Positions 19,135 to 28,175 of a stretch of 64,000 nucleotides of DNA are shown here, piece by piece; positions within the stretch are counted from its first letter, which is position 1, and each line of letters opens with the position of its first letter. The position numbers were made by a program, and so were the translations under genes. This DNA is from Lonepinella koalarum (GTDB lineage Bacteria; Pseudomonadota; Gammaproteobacteria; Enterobacterales; Pasteurellaceae). The stretch is taken from assembly GCF_042926695.1 (NCBI RefSeq), contig NZ_CP170642.1, forward strand, positions 62,001-126,000, given 5' to 3'. Below the pieces are notes generated by a model. The model was not told where the DNA came from, made no database searches, and was given only the letters and a program-made list of their open reading frames with translations.

Positions 19135-20578
19135 AGGCGACATCGGCGTTATCGGTTTAGCGGTAATGGGACAAAATTTGATTTTAAATATGAACGACAA
19201 CGGCTTTAAAGTGGTGGCGTATAACCGTACCACCAGCAAAGTTGATGAGTTCTTACAAGGTGCAGCGAAAGGCACTAACATTATCGGGGCATATTCCCTT
19301 GAAGATTTAGCCGCCAAATTAGAAAAACCACGCAAAGTGATGTTAATGGTGCGTGCGGGTGATGTAGTGGATCAATTTATTGACGCCTTATTACCGCACT
19401 TAGAGCAAGGCGATATTATCATTGACGGCGGTAACTCAAATTACCCTGATACCAACCGCCGTGTGAAAGCCTTGGCGGAAAAAGGCATTCGCTTTATTGG
19501 TTCTGGTGTATCGGGCGGTGAAGAAGGGGCAAGACATGGGCCGTCCATTATGCCCGGTGGGAACGCCGAAGCATGGCAATATGTCAAACCGATTTTCCAA
19601 GCGATTTCAGCGAAGACTGACAAAGGTGAGCCTTGCTGTGACTGGGTAGGCAAAGACGGTTCAGGTCATTTCGTGAAAATGGTACATAACGGTATTGAAT
19701 ATGGTGATATGCAGTTGATTTGTGAAGCCTACCAATTCTTAAAAGACGGTTTAGGCTTAAATCACGAAGAAATGCAGGCGATTTTTGCAGAGTGGAAAAA
19801 AACCGAATTAGATAGCTATCTCATTGATATTACCACCGATATTCTCGGTTACAAAGATACAGACGGCTCGCCATTAGTGGAGAAAATCTTAGATACCGCA
19901 GGACAAAAAGGTACGGGTAAATGGACGGGGATTAACGCCCTTGATTTCGGTATTCCATTAACCTTAATCACCGAATCCGTGTTTGCACGTTGCGTGTCTT
20001 CTTTCAAAGATCAACGTGTTGCCACGTCTAAATTATTCAATAAAACCATCACTCCAGTCGAAGGCGATAAAAAAGTCTGGATTGAAGCGGTTCGCCGTGC
20101 CTTACTGGCATCCAAAATCATCTCTTATGCTCAAGGCTTTATGCTGATTCGTGAAGCGTCAGAGAATTTTGAGTGGAATATTAATTACGGTGCAACAGCG
20201 TTATTATGGCGTGAAGGTTGTATTATTCGCAGCCGTTTCTTAGGCAATATCCGTGATGCCTATGAAACCAATCCGGATTTAGTGTTCTTAGGTGCTGATC
20301 CGTATTTCAAAGGTATCTTAGAAAGCTGTTTGAGCGACTGGCGTAAAGTGGTGGCTAAATCTATCGAAGTAGGGATTCCAATGCCTTGTATGGCAAGTGC
20401 GATTACTTTCTTAGATGGTTATACGTCCGCTAATTTACCAGCGAACTTGCTACAAGCCCAACGTGACTATTTCGGCGCGCATACTTATGAGCGTACCGAC
20501 AAACCACGTGGCGAGCATTTCCATACCAACTGGACAGGACGTGGTGGCAATACTGCATCGACCACTTATGACGTTTAA
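19124..20578 (+). CDS. gnd: 6-phosphogluconate dehydrogenase, decarboxylating
   Basis: Gnd converts 6-phosphogluconate to ribulose 5-phosphate with NADP reduction and CO2 release. The 484-residue protein has the nucleotide motif GLAVMGQNLILNM, the GSGVSGGEEGARHGPSIMPGG substrate motif and the GSGHFVKMVHNGIEYGDMQ catalytic lysine region. Length is normal. The AGGAG ribosome site lies within the preceding gene, implying linked expression. With zwf and pgl it completes the oxidative branch. Confidence 0.98.
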   Translation: MSVKGDIGVIGLAVMGQNLILNMNDNGFKVVAYNRTTSKVDEFLQGAAKGTNIIGAYSLEDLAAKLEKPRKVMLMVRAGDVVDQFIDALLPHLEQGDIIIDGGNSNYPDTNRRVKALAEKGIRFIGSGVSGGEEGARHGPSIMPGGNAEAWQYVKPIFQAISAKTDKGEPCCDWVGKDGSGHFVKMVHNGIEYGDMQLICEAYQFLKDGLGLNHEEMQAIFAEWKKTELDSYLIDITTDILGYKDTDGSPLVEKILDTAGQKGTGKWTGINALDFGIPLTLITESVFARCVSSFKDQRVATSKLFNKTITPVEGDKKVWIEAVRRALLASKIISYAQGFMLIREASENFEWNINYGATALLWREGCIIRSRFLGNIRDAYETNPDLVFLGADPYFKGILESCLSDWRKVVAKSIEVGIPMPCMASAITFLDGYTSANLPANLLQAQRDYFGAHTYERTDKPRGEHFHTNWTGRGGNTASTTYDV

Positions 20579-20619
20579 TCCAAATAGGGAACTATTTGCC
20601 TATTTTATATTCTAACTAA

Positions 20620-20638
20620 GGCGGACATTTTGTCCGTC
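20620..20638 (+). terminator. Terminator after gnd
   Basis: GGCGGAC pairs with GTCCGTC (one G-U pair) across an ATTTT loop, followed by TTTTTGAT. Confidence 0.75.
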
Positions 20639-20670
20639 TTTTTGATATGTTAAATTAAGGAAACTTTATT

Positions 20671-20937
20671 ATGAAAAAACTACTCGGCGTATCATTCTTA
20701 GCTGTTTTATTAACGGCTTGTACATCAGAATCAAACCAACGTCCGCAAGGTCCACATGGCGAACGTCCACACAATCCACAACTTGAAACAGCAATGAAAT
20801 CTTGCCGTGAATCTGTGGGGCAAAATGCAGACCGTAGTAAATTTGCAGCTTGTATGAAAGAAAAAGGTTTTGAAAAACCAGCGAGTAAACCAGCTTCAAA
20901 ACCAGCGAGTAAACCAGCTTCAAAACCAGCTAATTAG
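20671..20937 (+). CDS. Small putative lipoprotein with KPAS repeats
   Basis: The 88-residue protein has a short lipoprotein signal with lipobox LLTAC. A small domain follows with two spaced cysteines (MKSCRESVGQ... and KFAACMKEKGFEKP), then a basic KPAS tail repeated four times. The cysteine pattern loosely recalls PsiF-like small secreted proteins, but this is weak. The tail comes from a tandem DNA repeat and could vary in length between strains without a frameshift. A ribosome site TAAGGA precedes the ATG. Confidence 0.75.
   Translation: MKKLLGVSFLAVLLTACTSESNQRPQGPHGERPHNPQLETAMKSCRESVGQNADRSKFAACMKEKGFEKPASKPASKPASKPASKPAN
20875..20934 (+). repeat. 24-bp coding tandem repeat (KPAS)
   Basis: Two exact 24-bp units (20875-20898, 20899-20922) plus a partial unit. 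Each unit holds two 12-bp half-repeats that differ only in synonymous positions (GCGAGT versus GCTTCA for Ala-Ser). As a multiple of three, unit change alters protein length only. Confidence 0.85.
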
Positions 20938-20950
20938 TTGTTATATAAAC

Positions 20951-20980
20951 AAAAAGTGCGGTATTTTCTACCGCACTTTT
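20951..20980. terminator. Bidirectional terminator made of inverted uptake signals
   Basis: AAAAGTGCGGTA and TACCGCACTTTT face each other with a 5-nt loop, serving both the lipoprotein gene and the convergent ilvC. Paired uptake signals as terminators are characteristic of Haemophilus-type genomes. Confidence 0.9.
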
Positions 20981-20994
20981 CTCATTCATGTCAA

Positions 20995-22476
20995 TTAAGC
21001 CTGAGATGAAATACGTTTCATATCTGTCATATAACCACGTAATTCTTGACCGATTAATTCAATCGGGTGATTACGAATCGCATCATTCACATCACGTAAT
21101 AACACGTTATCAATTTCAACCGTTGGTGCTGGTTCACCTAAGTCACCTTTTTGTAAGGTTGGAATAATTTTTTCCGCTAAAATTGGTGTGGCTACGTGGG
21201 AGAATAGATAGTTACCATATTCTGCTGTATCAGAAATTACCACGTTCATTTCATATAAACGTTTACGAGCAATGGTGTTGGCAATTAATGGTAATTCGTG
21301 TAAAGATTCGTAGTAAGCGGATTCTTCATAGATACCACTTGCTACCATAGTGTCAAACGCAAGCTCAACGCCGGCTTTTACCATAGCTACCATTAACACA
21401 CCATTGTCAAAATATTCTTGTTCAGAAATTTTAATACCATCTGCTTTTGGTGCATTTTCAAAAGCGGTTTTGCCAGTTTCTTCACGCCATGTTAATAGAT
21501 TTACATCATCGTTTGCCCAGTCTGCCATCATAGTTGATGAAAATTCGCCACTGATAATATCGTCCATGTGTTTTTCAAATAAGAACGTTAATTCTTCTTT
21601 GATTTGTTCAGATAATTCAAAGGCACGCAATTTGGCACTGTTAGATAAGCGATCTAACATGAGCGTAATGCCACCTTGTTTTAATGCTTCAGTAATCGTT
21701 TCCCAGCCGTATTGAATTAATTTACCGGCGTAAGCGGGGTCTTTGCCGTCAGCCACTAATTTGTCGTAGCAGACGATAGATCCTGCTTGTAACATACCGC
21801 AAAGAATGGTTTGTTCGCCCATTAAGTCAGATTTTACTTCTGCTACGAATGAAGATTCTAATACACCTGCACGGTCGCCCCCTGTAGCACTTGCCCATGC
21901 TTTAGCGATTGCCATGCCTTCACCTTTCGGATCATTTTCAGGGTGAACAGCGATTAAGGTTGGCACACCAAAACCACGTTTATATTCTTCACGAACTTCC
22001 GTTCCTGGGCATTTTGGTGCAACCATGACGACGGTGATGTCTTTACGAATTTGTTCACCTACTTCAACGATATTGAAACCATGCGAATAACCAAATGCAG
22101 CACCATTTTTGATTAACGGCATGACATCCGCTACCACTTTTGAGTGTTGTTTGTCTGGGGTTAAGTTGATGACTAAATCCGCAGTTGGAATGAGTTCTTG
22201 GTAAGTGCCAACTTTAAAACCATTTTCGCTAGCACGTTGGAATGAGGCACGTTTTTCTGCAATCGCTTCTGGACGTAACGCATAGCTCACATCTAAGCCA
22301 GAATCACGCATATTTAAACCTTGGTTTAAGCCTTGCGCACCACAGCCGATAATCACCACTTTTTTGCCTTTTAAGAAGTTACAACCATCGGCAAATTCAT
22401 CACGATCCATAAAGCGACAACGACCGAGTTGATCGAGTTTTTGACGTAAATTTAATGTATTGAAATAGTTAGACAT
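20995..22476 (-). CDS. ilvC: Ketol-acid reductoisomerase (class II)
   Basis: IlvC rearranges and reduces acetolactate and acetohydroxybutyrate with NADPH in isoleucine and valine synthesis. At 493 residues it is the long class II form. The nucleotide motif IIGCGAQGLNQGLNMRDSG, the MVAPKCPGTEVREEY segment and the duplicated C-terminal metal-binding domain (GEFSSTMMADWAND) are seen. A TATAAT box on its strand at 22523-22528 gives a probable start point near 22516. An ATTGC-N7-GCAAT dyad centred about 64 bp upstream of that point is where a LysR activator such as IlvY would bind. Confidence 0.97.
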   Translation of the reverse strand: MSNYFNTLNLRQKLDQLGRCRFMDRDEFADGCNFLKGKKVVIIGCGAQGLNQGLNMRDSGLDVSYALRPEAIAEKRASFQRASENGFKVGTYQELIPTADLVINLTPDKQHSKVVADVMPLIKNGAAFGYSHGFNIVEVGEQIRKDITVVMVAPKCPGTEVREEYKRGFGVPTLIAVHPENDPKGEGMAIAKAWASATGGDRAGVLESSFVAEVKSDLMGEQTILCGMLQAGSIVCYDKLVADGKDPAYAGKLIQYGWETITEALKQGGITLMLDRLSNSAKLRAFELSEQIKEELTFLFEKHMDDIISGEFSSTMMADWANDDVNLLTWREETGKTAFENAPKADGIKISEQEYFDNGVLMVAMVKAGVELAFDTMVASGIYEESAYYESLHELPLIANTIARKRLYEMNVVISDTAEYGNYLFSHVATPILAEKIIPTLQKGDLGEPAPTVEIDNVLLRDVNDAIRNHPIELIGQELRGYMTDMKRISSQA

Positions 22477-22571
22477 TTTTGTTTTCCTTGTGAATAAATT
22501 AAGGTTTTGTTTGGATATGGTTATTATAGGCTTTTTTTATGTTGCGTAAATTGATATTATTGGTATTTGGT

Positions 22572-22588
22572 ATTGCGTTTTTTGCAAT
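22572..22588. promoter_or_regulatory. Candidate IlvY operator upstream of ilvC
   Basis: ATTGC (22572-22576) and GCAAT (22584-22588) form a dyad with the T-N11-A pattern of LysR-type sites. The centre falls about 64 bp upstream of the inferred ilvC start, the usual recognition-site position. It lies just outside the palindromic element that now separates ilvC from ilvY. Function is inferred from position and symmetry only. Confidence 0.45.
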
Positions 22589-22595
22589 TATTAAG

Positions 22596-23119
22596 ATCGG
22601 GTTTCGCCCGATGGGCGACCGTACTTTCTTTTGCTTGTGCAAAAGAAAGTACGCAAAGAAAAGCACACCCAGACTTCACCGCTTTTCTTTGCTCGTTTGG
22701 CATTTTCTTTACGCTAAATTTTGAACTCGCTTCGTTCAGACATGCAAAATTTAGCTAAAAATGCCAAGCCACAAAGGCGGTTCAGACGGGGCTCAGATTT
22801 TGACCGAGCGTAAGTAAAAGTGCGGTGAAAAATTTGAGAATTCCTAGCACTGGCGTACTAGGTTAAATATGGTAACGCTACTCCGTAGCTTGCACAGCAT
22901 TTTATTACTTCACCAATGGGGTCCCCATGTTTGCCGCCTGAAAATACTTTAATTTGTAGGAAAATGGCGTCTGTCTGAGCGAAGCGAGTTCAGCCATTTT
23001 CCGTTAAGCAAATTAAAGTATTTTCAGGAAATAAGGCAAAGTTGGGGCGTGCTTTCTTTTTGCTTACTTTTGCTTTGCACGAGCAAAGAAAAAGTAAGTC
23101 GCCATCGGCGAAACCCGAT
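22596..23119. repeat. 524-bp hairpin-rich palindromic element between ilvC and ilvY
   Basis: The ends are inverted repeats beginning ATCGGGTTTCGCC and ending GGCGAAACCCGAT, extending imperfectly about 70 bp inwards. Within each half lie a hairpin of the type TACTTTCTTTTGC/GCAAAAGAAAGTA and a longer hairpin whose loop contains a GAACTCGCTTCG(T/C)TCAGAC sequence, again inverted between halves. A Haemophilus-type uptake signal is near 22817. No convincing ORF is present. It looks like a non-autonomous repeat element or fused pair of copies. Confidence 0.75.
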
Positions 23120-23150
23120 TGTAATAAAATAATAATTTAAGAGAAAAAAT

Positions 23151-24026
23151 ATGAACTTCACTGACCTAAAAATCTTCCTCCACCTCACCCAAACACAAAA
23201 CTTCAGCAAAACTGCCACCCAAAATCACATGTCCCCCTCGACGCTTTCACGCCAAATTCAACGCATGGAAGAAGAAATCGGACAACCCTTATTTTTACGC
23301 GATAATCGTCAAGTTGTTCTCACCGAAACGGGTACCAAATTTCTCGTATTTGCTCAACAGCATTGGAATAATTGGCAACAGTTCCGTCAGCAACTACAAT
23401 CAGATTCACAAGAGTTATATGGCGAGTTGAAATTGTTCTGTTCTGTTACGGCGGCTTATTCTCATTTACCACCAGTGCTGGAAAAATTCCGTTCTCGTTA
23501 TCCTAAAGTGGAAATTCAATTAACCACAGGCGATCCTGCACTTGCAGTGAAAATGGTGGTGGAACAACAGGCTGATTTAGCATTGGCAGGTCGTCCGTTG
23601 AATTTGCCTCATTCTATAGAATTCCAACATATTGACGATATTTCGCTTTCTTTAATTGCCCCAAGAGTGGCTTGTTCAGCGACCCAATTATTACAACAAG
23701 ATCCCGTTGATTGGCAACAGATTCCTTTTATTCTTCCCGTTGAAGGACCTGCTCGCCAACGTATCGAGCAGTGGTTACAGCAAAAGAAAATTAAACATCC
23801 CAAAATTTATGCGACAGTAAGTGGTCATGAAGGGATCATGTCCATGGTGGCATTAGGTTGTGGATTGGCATTACTACCTGATGTGGTGATTAAAAATAGC
23901 CCTATGAATACGCAGGTATCATCATTAAATTTAGATATTCCGATAGAACCCTTTGAATTAGGCATTTGTGTACAAAAAAGATCGTTGGCATCACCTTTAG
24001 TGAAAGCCTTTTGGTCTATTTTGTAG
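23151..24026 (+). CDS. ilvY: LysR-type regulator IlvY
   Basis: IlvY activates ilvC in response to its acetohydroxy-acid substrates. The 291-residue protein has the N-terminal winged helix-turn-helix (NFSKTATQNHMSPSTLSRQIQRMEEEIGQPLF, about residues 18-49) and a substrate-binding domain. Divergence from ilvC is the conserved arrangement in enterobacteria and supports the name. Here about 670 bp, most of it the palindromic element, separate the two starts, so shared operator control may be altered. Confidence 0.88.
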   Translation: MNFTDLKIFLHLTQTQNFSKTATQNHMSPSTLSRQIQRMEEEIGQPLFLRDNRQVVLTETGTKFLVFAQQHWNNWQQFRQQLQSDSQELYGELKLFCSVTAAYSHLPPVLEKFRSRYPKVEIQLTTGDPALAVKMVVEQQADLALAGRPLNLPHSIEFQHIDDISLSLIAPRVACSATQLLQQDPVDWQQIPFILPVEGPARQRIEQWLQQKKIKHPKIYATVSGHEGIMSMVALGCGLALLPDVVIKNSPMNTQVSSLNLDIPIEPFELGICVQKRSLASPLVKAFWSIL

Positions 24027-24072
24027 AAAAAAGTGCGGTAAAAAATATCATATTTTCTTACCGTACTTTTTC
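24027..24072. terminator. Bidirectional uptake-signal terminator
   Basis: AAAAAAGTGCGGTAA and TTACCGTACTTTTT face each other between the convergent ilvY and ngt genes; the right copy has one mismatch to the uptake signal. Confidence 0.85.
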
Positions 24073-24082
24073 ATTTGTCAGC

Positions 24083-26011
24083 CTATTGTTTTGCTTTTTT
24101 ATCGGTCGCTTTTTTTGTTTTAGACAATGTCAATTTTACTTTATTGGTTTTTGCCCATTCTGTTAAGCGAGCTAAGAATTCTTTACCCATTGGGCTAGGA
24201 TCACCCGTAAATAATTTTTGTAATCCGTTATTTTCAATAATATGACGGCGTAATTCTAAACGTTCTTGATGATTTTCAGCCAGACGGATAGCACGTTCAA
24301 CATATTCATCAACCGTATTGGCAATTAACCATTCAGGTAAGCCTAAACGTTTAAATAAACCCTCATCAATATGTTCATGCACTTCAGGACCGGTTTTACA
24401 AATACCGACTAGCCCTAAGGTGACCATATCGATAATGCCGTTCGTATTGCCAAATGGGAATGGGTTCACCATCATATCGCAATTATGCAAAATGCTGAGA
24501 TATTGATGATATGGTGTGTGTTCGTGAGCAGTGGCAGAATTTCCCAAGTAGCTTTTAATAAAACGGACTACATAGGGATGGGTAATACCTGTTGACTGTC
24601 CTAGTGCAAAGTGAAAATGCACCTTGACTTTAGCACGATCACGAATGGCTTTTAATGCTTCAAGGAAATACGGATTTAATTTCATTGTCGTTGAAGCAAT
24701 ACCGATATTTACTACTTCTGGATTTTCGCGTAATTTATATTCTACTTTTTGCGGCGCTAAGGCAGACGGCACATACGGCAAGGCATCTTTGGGTAAGCGT
24801 AACAATTTCTCGCTAAAGCATTGTTCTGAACCCACATAATCATCTTCTACTACGACATATTCAATAAAAGGCGAGTGAGTGGTCGCCGGATGTCCAAGCG
24901 CGATAGCTTGAATTGGGGCAAGACGAGTATTGCTGGCAAAAATAGGTAATAAATCCATACCAATACTTGGCATATATAACACCGCAGCACCATTATCTTG
25001 ACAGATCTTTTTGAGAAAATTGAGTTTTTCGAAAATATTGTTGTCTTGTGCGATATGGAATTCATCAAAGACATCTCGTCCTAGCTGATCCACTGCATCA
25101 TTTCCAACCCCAATAAGGTAAAATAATTCACGAGCGGCACGCATTGACGTAGAATGTGTACGGTAAATAGAGTGAGCGGAATGGAAATGTTCAAGTAACA
25201 CGACCATTACGGGTTTTCCATCTCGATAACCAATATTACTAACATCACGATCTTGCCAACCACTTTCTAATAAATGCTTACGTATTACTGTATTTAAGGC
25301 ATTTTTGACCCAATGCTTGTTAGCTGCAATGTCATAACTACAGTGCATATAAACATCATGGGAGATGCTACTCGGTAAATTATTCAAATTTGACAACTGT
25401 GCTAAATGTTCAGGGAACCATTGTAATATAGTGCTACGTTTGCTAAATGCCGCGGGTGTTCCAATAAAACGTGGCGATTGTAACGCAAAACAAAGTGATG
25501 CACATAAATCACGATCCAGTTGCCATAGAGCATCTAAGTTAATCGTTAAATTTGATTCTGGTAGATACATGATACAAAATTTAATCCAGGTTTCTTTTTT
25601 AGCCTCTAGCTCTATATTAGAAGAAGATTTATCTGGATTTAAGTTATAACTTTGCAAAATATGATCTGCATTGATATAAGGAGATGAGGCAAAAATGAGA
25701 TTAATCCAGCGTTGATAACAAAAGAATTTTAAGGCACCTGAATCAGAAATCATTAAGGCTTTATCTATAAATAATTGTGTTATGGCATTCGCCATCCGTG
25801 TACAAAAATAGACAATACGATCTTGTGTTAATTCATTCTCTGATAATTGTTTTGGCAGATCAAACTCGATATCTTGAATACTTCCAAAATTACTATCTAA
25901 TTTATTTAAAATAGAAAGTAATATATTACAAGCTAATTCATATTTTTTCTCTGCAACAGCTTGTTCAAATTGTTCAACATTCGGTTTAATTTCTGCTGTA
26001 TTTTCTGGCAT
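24083..26011 (-). CDS. ngt: HMW1C-like cytoplasmic N-glycosyltransferase
   Basis: This soluble enzyme transfers hexose from UDP-glucose or UDP-galactose to asparagine in NX(S/T) sequons, typically in surface adhesins. The 642-residue protein is highly similar along its length to A. pleuropneumoniae NGT: an N-terminal all-alpha domain and a GT-B C-terminal part with ASTTMKLNPYFLEALKAI, HFHFALGQS and the UDP-binding NPFPFGNTNGIIDM. It starts 9 bp after rimO, the same neighbour as in A. pleuropneumoniae. The partner alpha-glucosyltransferase gene of that species is absent here, and no HMW1-type adhesin lies in the window, so targets are unknown. Confidence 0.93.
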   Translation of the reverse strand: MPENTAEIKPNVEQFEQAVAEKKYELACNILLSILNKLDSNFGSIQDIEFDLPKQLSENELTQDRIVYFCTRMANAITQLFIDKALMISDSGALKFFCYQRWINLIFASSPYINADHILQSYNLNPDKSSSNIELEAKKETWIKFCIMYLPESNLTINLDALWQLDRDLCASLCFALQSPRFIGTPAAFSKRSTILQWFPEHLAQLSNLNNLPSSISHDVYMHCSYDIAANKHWVKNALNTVIRKHLLESGWQDRDVSNIGYRDGKPVMVVLLEHFHSAHSIYRTHSTSMRAARELFYLIGVGNDAVDQLGRDVFDEFHIAQDNNIFEKLNFLKKICQDNGAAVLYMPSIGMDLLPIFASNTRLAPIQAIALGHPATTHSPFIEYVVVEDDYVGSEQCFSEKLLRLPKDALPYVPSALAPQKVEYKLRENPEVVNIGIASTTMKLNPYFLEALKAIRDRAKVKVHFHFALGQSTGITHPYVVRFIKSYLGNSATAHEHTPYHQYLSILHNCDMMVNPFPFGNTNGIIDMVTLGLVGICKTGPEVHEHIDEGLFKRLGLPEWLIANTVDEYVERAIRLAENHQERLELRRHIIENNGLQKLFTGDPSPMGKEFLARLTEWAKTNKVKLTLSKTKKATDKKAKQ

Positions 26012-26020
26012 ATACTTCCC

Positions 26021-27355
26021 CTAACAAGTTCCCCATAAATCATATTCATCTGCGTGACTAATCGTTACTGAAATAATATCACCAATTTGCACCGCACTTT
26101 GGCTGACATTATCCACATAAACCACCCCGTCAATTTCAGGTGCATCAGCCATGGAACGGCCGATAATCCCGTCTTCATCTATTTCATCCACAATGACCGC
26201 TAATGTTTTCCCTATTTTTTGCTGTAATCGTTGGGCTGAAATTTGTTGCTGTAATTCCATAAAATGTTGGAATCGTTGTTCTTTTATTTCTTCTGGTACT
26301 TGATTTGGCATATCTGTTGCGGTTGCCCCATCTACAGGGCTAAATTTAAAGCAACCGACTCGATCAAGTTGAGCTTCGGTTAGAAAATCCAACAAGAGCT
26401 GGAAATCTTCTTCGGTTTCCCCTGGGAAACCTACAATAAAAGTAGAACGTAATGTCAATTCAGGGCAGATTTCACGCCATTTCTTGATACGTTGTAAAAT
26501 ACGCTCCACCGAACCAGGGCGTTTCATTAATTTAAGAATTTTTGGACTGGCATGTTGTAATGGAATATCCAAATACGGCAGAATTTTGCCCGCTGCCATT
26601 AAAGGAATTAATTCATCTACGTGCGGATAAGGATACACATAATGTAAACGCACCCACACTTTCAAACTGGCTAACATCTGGCAAAGCGTGATCAGATTAT
26701 TTTTAATTGGCATGCCGTTCCAGAATACGGTTTTATTTTGCTTTTCTTTGCTTTGATCGAGAGAATAAGCCGAAGTATCCTGTGACACCACCAACAATTC
26801 TTTTACCCCTGAATCCACTAAACGTTTGGCTTCATCTAAGATTTGGGTAATTGGGCGGCTATCCAAATCCCCACGCATAGACGGAATAATACAGAAAGTA
26901 CATTTATGATCGCAACCTTCAGAAATTTTCAAATACGCATAATGTTTCGGGGTGAGTTTCACGCCTTGACTTGGCACAAGGCTGACATAAGGATTATATT
27001 CAGGTTTTGGTACATATTTATGCACATTTTCCATCACCGCTTCATAGCTATGTGGTCCAGTAATTTCTAGCACTTTGGGGTGAACTTCACGAATTTTATC
27101 TTCTTTCGCCCCTAAGCAACCCGTTACTAACACGCGACCATTAGCTTCTAACGCTTCACCGATAGCTTCCAATGACTCTTGCACGGCACTATCAATAAAT
27201 CCGCAGGTATTAACAATCACTAAATCAGCATTTTCATAAGTAGGGATAATATTGTAACCGTCAGTACGTAACTCGGTAAGAATTCGCTCGGAATCGACTA
27301 AATTTTTCGGACAACCAAGGCTAACAAAGCCAATATTGGGTGTTTTTGATAACAT
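26021..27355 (-). CDS. rimO: Ribosomal protein uS12 methylthiotransferase RimO
   Basis: RimO is a radical-SAM enzyme adding a methylthio group to an aspartate of ribosomal protein S12. It has the N-terminal cluster domain (FVSLGCPKNLVDSERIL, NTCGFID), the radical-SAM CDHKCTFCIIPSMRG and a C-terminal TRAM domain. Alignment with E. coli RimO supports the ATG at 27355 (MLSKTPNIGFVSLG), not an upstream in-frame start. ngt follows in the same direction 9 bp later. Confidence 0.96.
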   Translation of the reverse strand: MLSKTPNIGFVSLGCPKNLVDSERILTELRTDGYNIIPTYENADLVIVNTCGFIDSAVQESLEAIGEALEANGRVLVTGCLGAKEDKIREVHPKVLEITGPHSYEAVMENVHKYVPKPEYNPYVSLVPSQGVKLTPKHYAYLKISEGCDHKCTFCIIPSMRGDLDSRPITQILDEAKRLVDSGVKELLVVSQDTSAYSLDQSKEKQNKTVFWNGMPIKNNLITLCQMLASLKVWVRLHYVYPYPHVDELIPLMAAGKILPYLDIPLQHASPKILKLMKRPGSVERILQRIKKWREICPELTLRSTFIVGFPGETEEDFQLLLDFLTEAQLDRVGCFKFSPVDGATATDMPNQVPEEIKEQRFQHFMELQQQISAQRLQQKIGKTLAVIVDEIDEDGIIGRSMADAPEIDGVVYVDNVSQSAVQIGDIISVTISHADEYDLWGTC

Positions 27356-27469
27356 AGATAATCTTAAAATAAGGTAAAAAAATTTGGACGTATTGTACAA
27401 AAATTTTAATTGAAAGGCGACAATATAAGCGTAAATATTTCGTAAAGTTCATGAAATATTTGAAAAAAA

Positions 27470-27496
27470 TACCGCACTTTGATAGCAAAGTACGGC
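27470..27496 (-). terminator. Terminator after slyD
   Basis: On the minus strand TGCCGTACTTTG pairs with CAAAGTGCGGTA, followed by TTTTTTTC. The descending arm is an exact uptake signal. Confidence 0.85.
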
Positions 27497-27508
27497 ATTC
27501 TTCTCAAA

Positions 27509-28117
27509 TTAATGATGGTGATGACCACATCCACAACCGTCATGGCTGTGTTCTTCTTCATGACCATGATGGTGGTGATGGTGATGACTGCCACAACCGC
27601 AGCCGTGACCTTCTTCATCGGAATCATGATGATGACCACCACAACAACCGCCTTCTGAATGAATATGACCGTGCGCAATTTCCTCTAATGTCGCTTCACG
27701 CGTTGCCACCACTTCCATCGTGAAATGCAATTCTTGACCCGCTAACATGTGATTGCCGTCAACCACTACATCAGTTTCGCCCACTTCGGTAATCACGACA
27801 GGTAAAGGTCCCATATCGGTATCGGCAATAAAACGCATACCGACAGCTAATTCATCTACGCCTTGGAATACATCTTTTGGTACACGTTGCACCATATTTT
27901 CATTGTATTCGCCATAACCTTCTTCAGGTTTGACACGTACTTCAAATTTATCACCAACGTCTTTGCCCTCTAACGCATTTTCTAAACCGATTACTAAATT
28001 ATTATGACCTTGTAAATAGTCTAATGGTTGATTTGCAGGTGCTTCATCCACTAATACACCGTCTTCAGTGCGTACTTGATAAGCAATGCTTACCACCACA
28101 TTTTTTGCTACTTTCAT
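27509..28117 (-). CDS. slyD: FKBP-type peptidyl-prolyl isomerase SlyD
   Basis: SlyD is a cytoplasmic prolyl isomerase and chaperone that supplies nickel to hydrogenase and urease maturation. The protein has the FKBP domain interrupted by the IF chaperone insert (residues about 70-125). A C-terminal tail of about 55 residues is extremely rich in His and Cys (GCCGGHHHD, GCGCGSHHHHHHHGH) for metal binding. The ATG at 28117 has a GGAGAG ribosome site, preferable to an upstream TTG. Confidence 0.95.
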   Translation of the reverse strand: MKVAKNVVVSIAYQVRTEDGVLVDEAPANQPLDYLQGHNNLVIGLENALEGKDVGDKFEVRVKPEEGYGEYNENMVQRVPKDVFQGVDELAVGMRFIADTDMGPLPVVITEVGETDVVVDGNHMLAGQELHFTMEVVATREATLEEIAHGHIHSEGGCCGGHHHDSDEEGHGCGCGSHHHHHHHGHEEEHSHDGCGCGHHHH

Positions 28118-28175
28118 TTTTCTCTCCAATCTAAAAAAGGGCTTTATTCTATAGTAAATAATAACAAATAGCTAA

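Noticed and set aside
21350..21715. 121-codon ORF opposite ilvC
   Set aside because: Antisense shadow of a well-conserved enzyme gene.
20995..22595. Attenuator or riboswitch leader for ilvC
   Set aside because: The leader is short (about 40 nt) with no leader peptide or terminator-antiterminator pair; LysR control explains it better.
22539..23218. Several 60-codon ORFs in the ilvC-ilvY gap
   Set aside because: They arise from the hairpin repeats and the ilvY shadow; composition does not look like protein.
27406..27723. His/Asp-rich ORFs opposite slyD
   Set aside because: They are antisense shadows of the His-rich SlyD tail.
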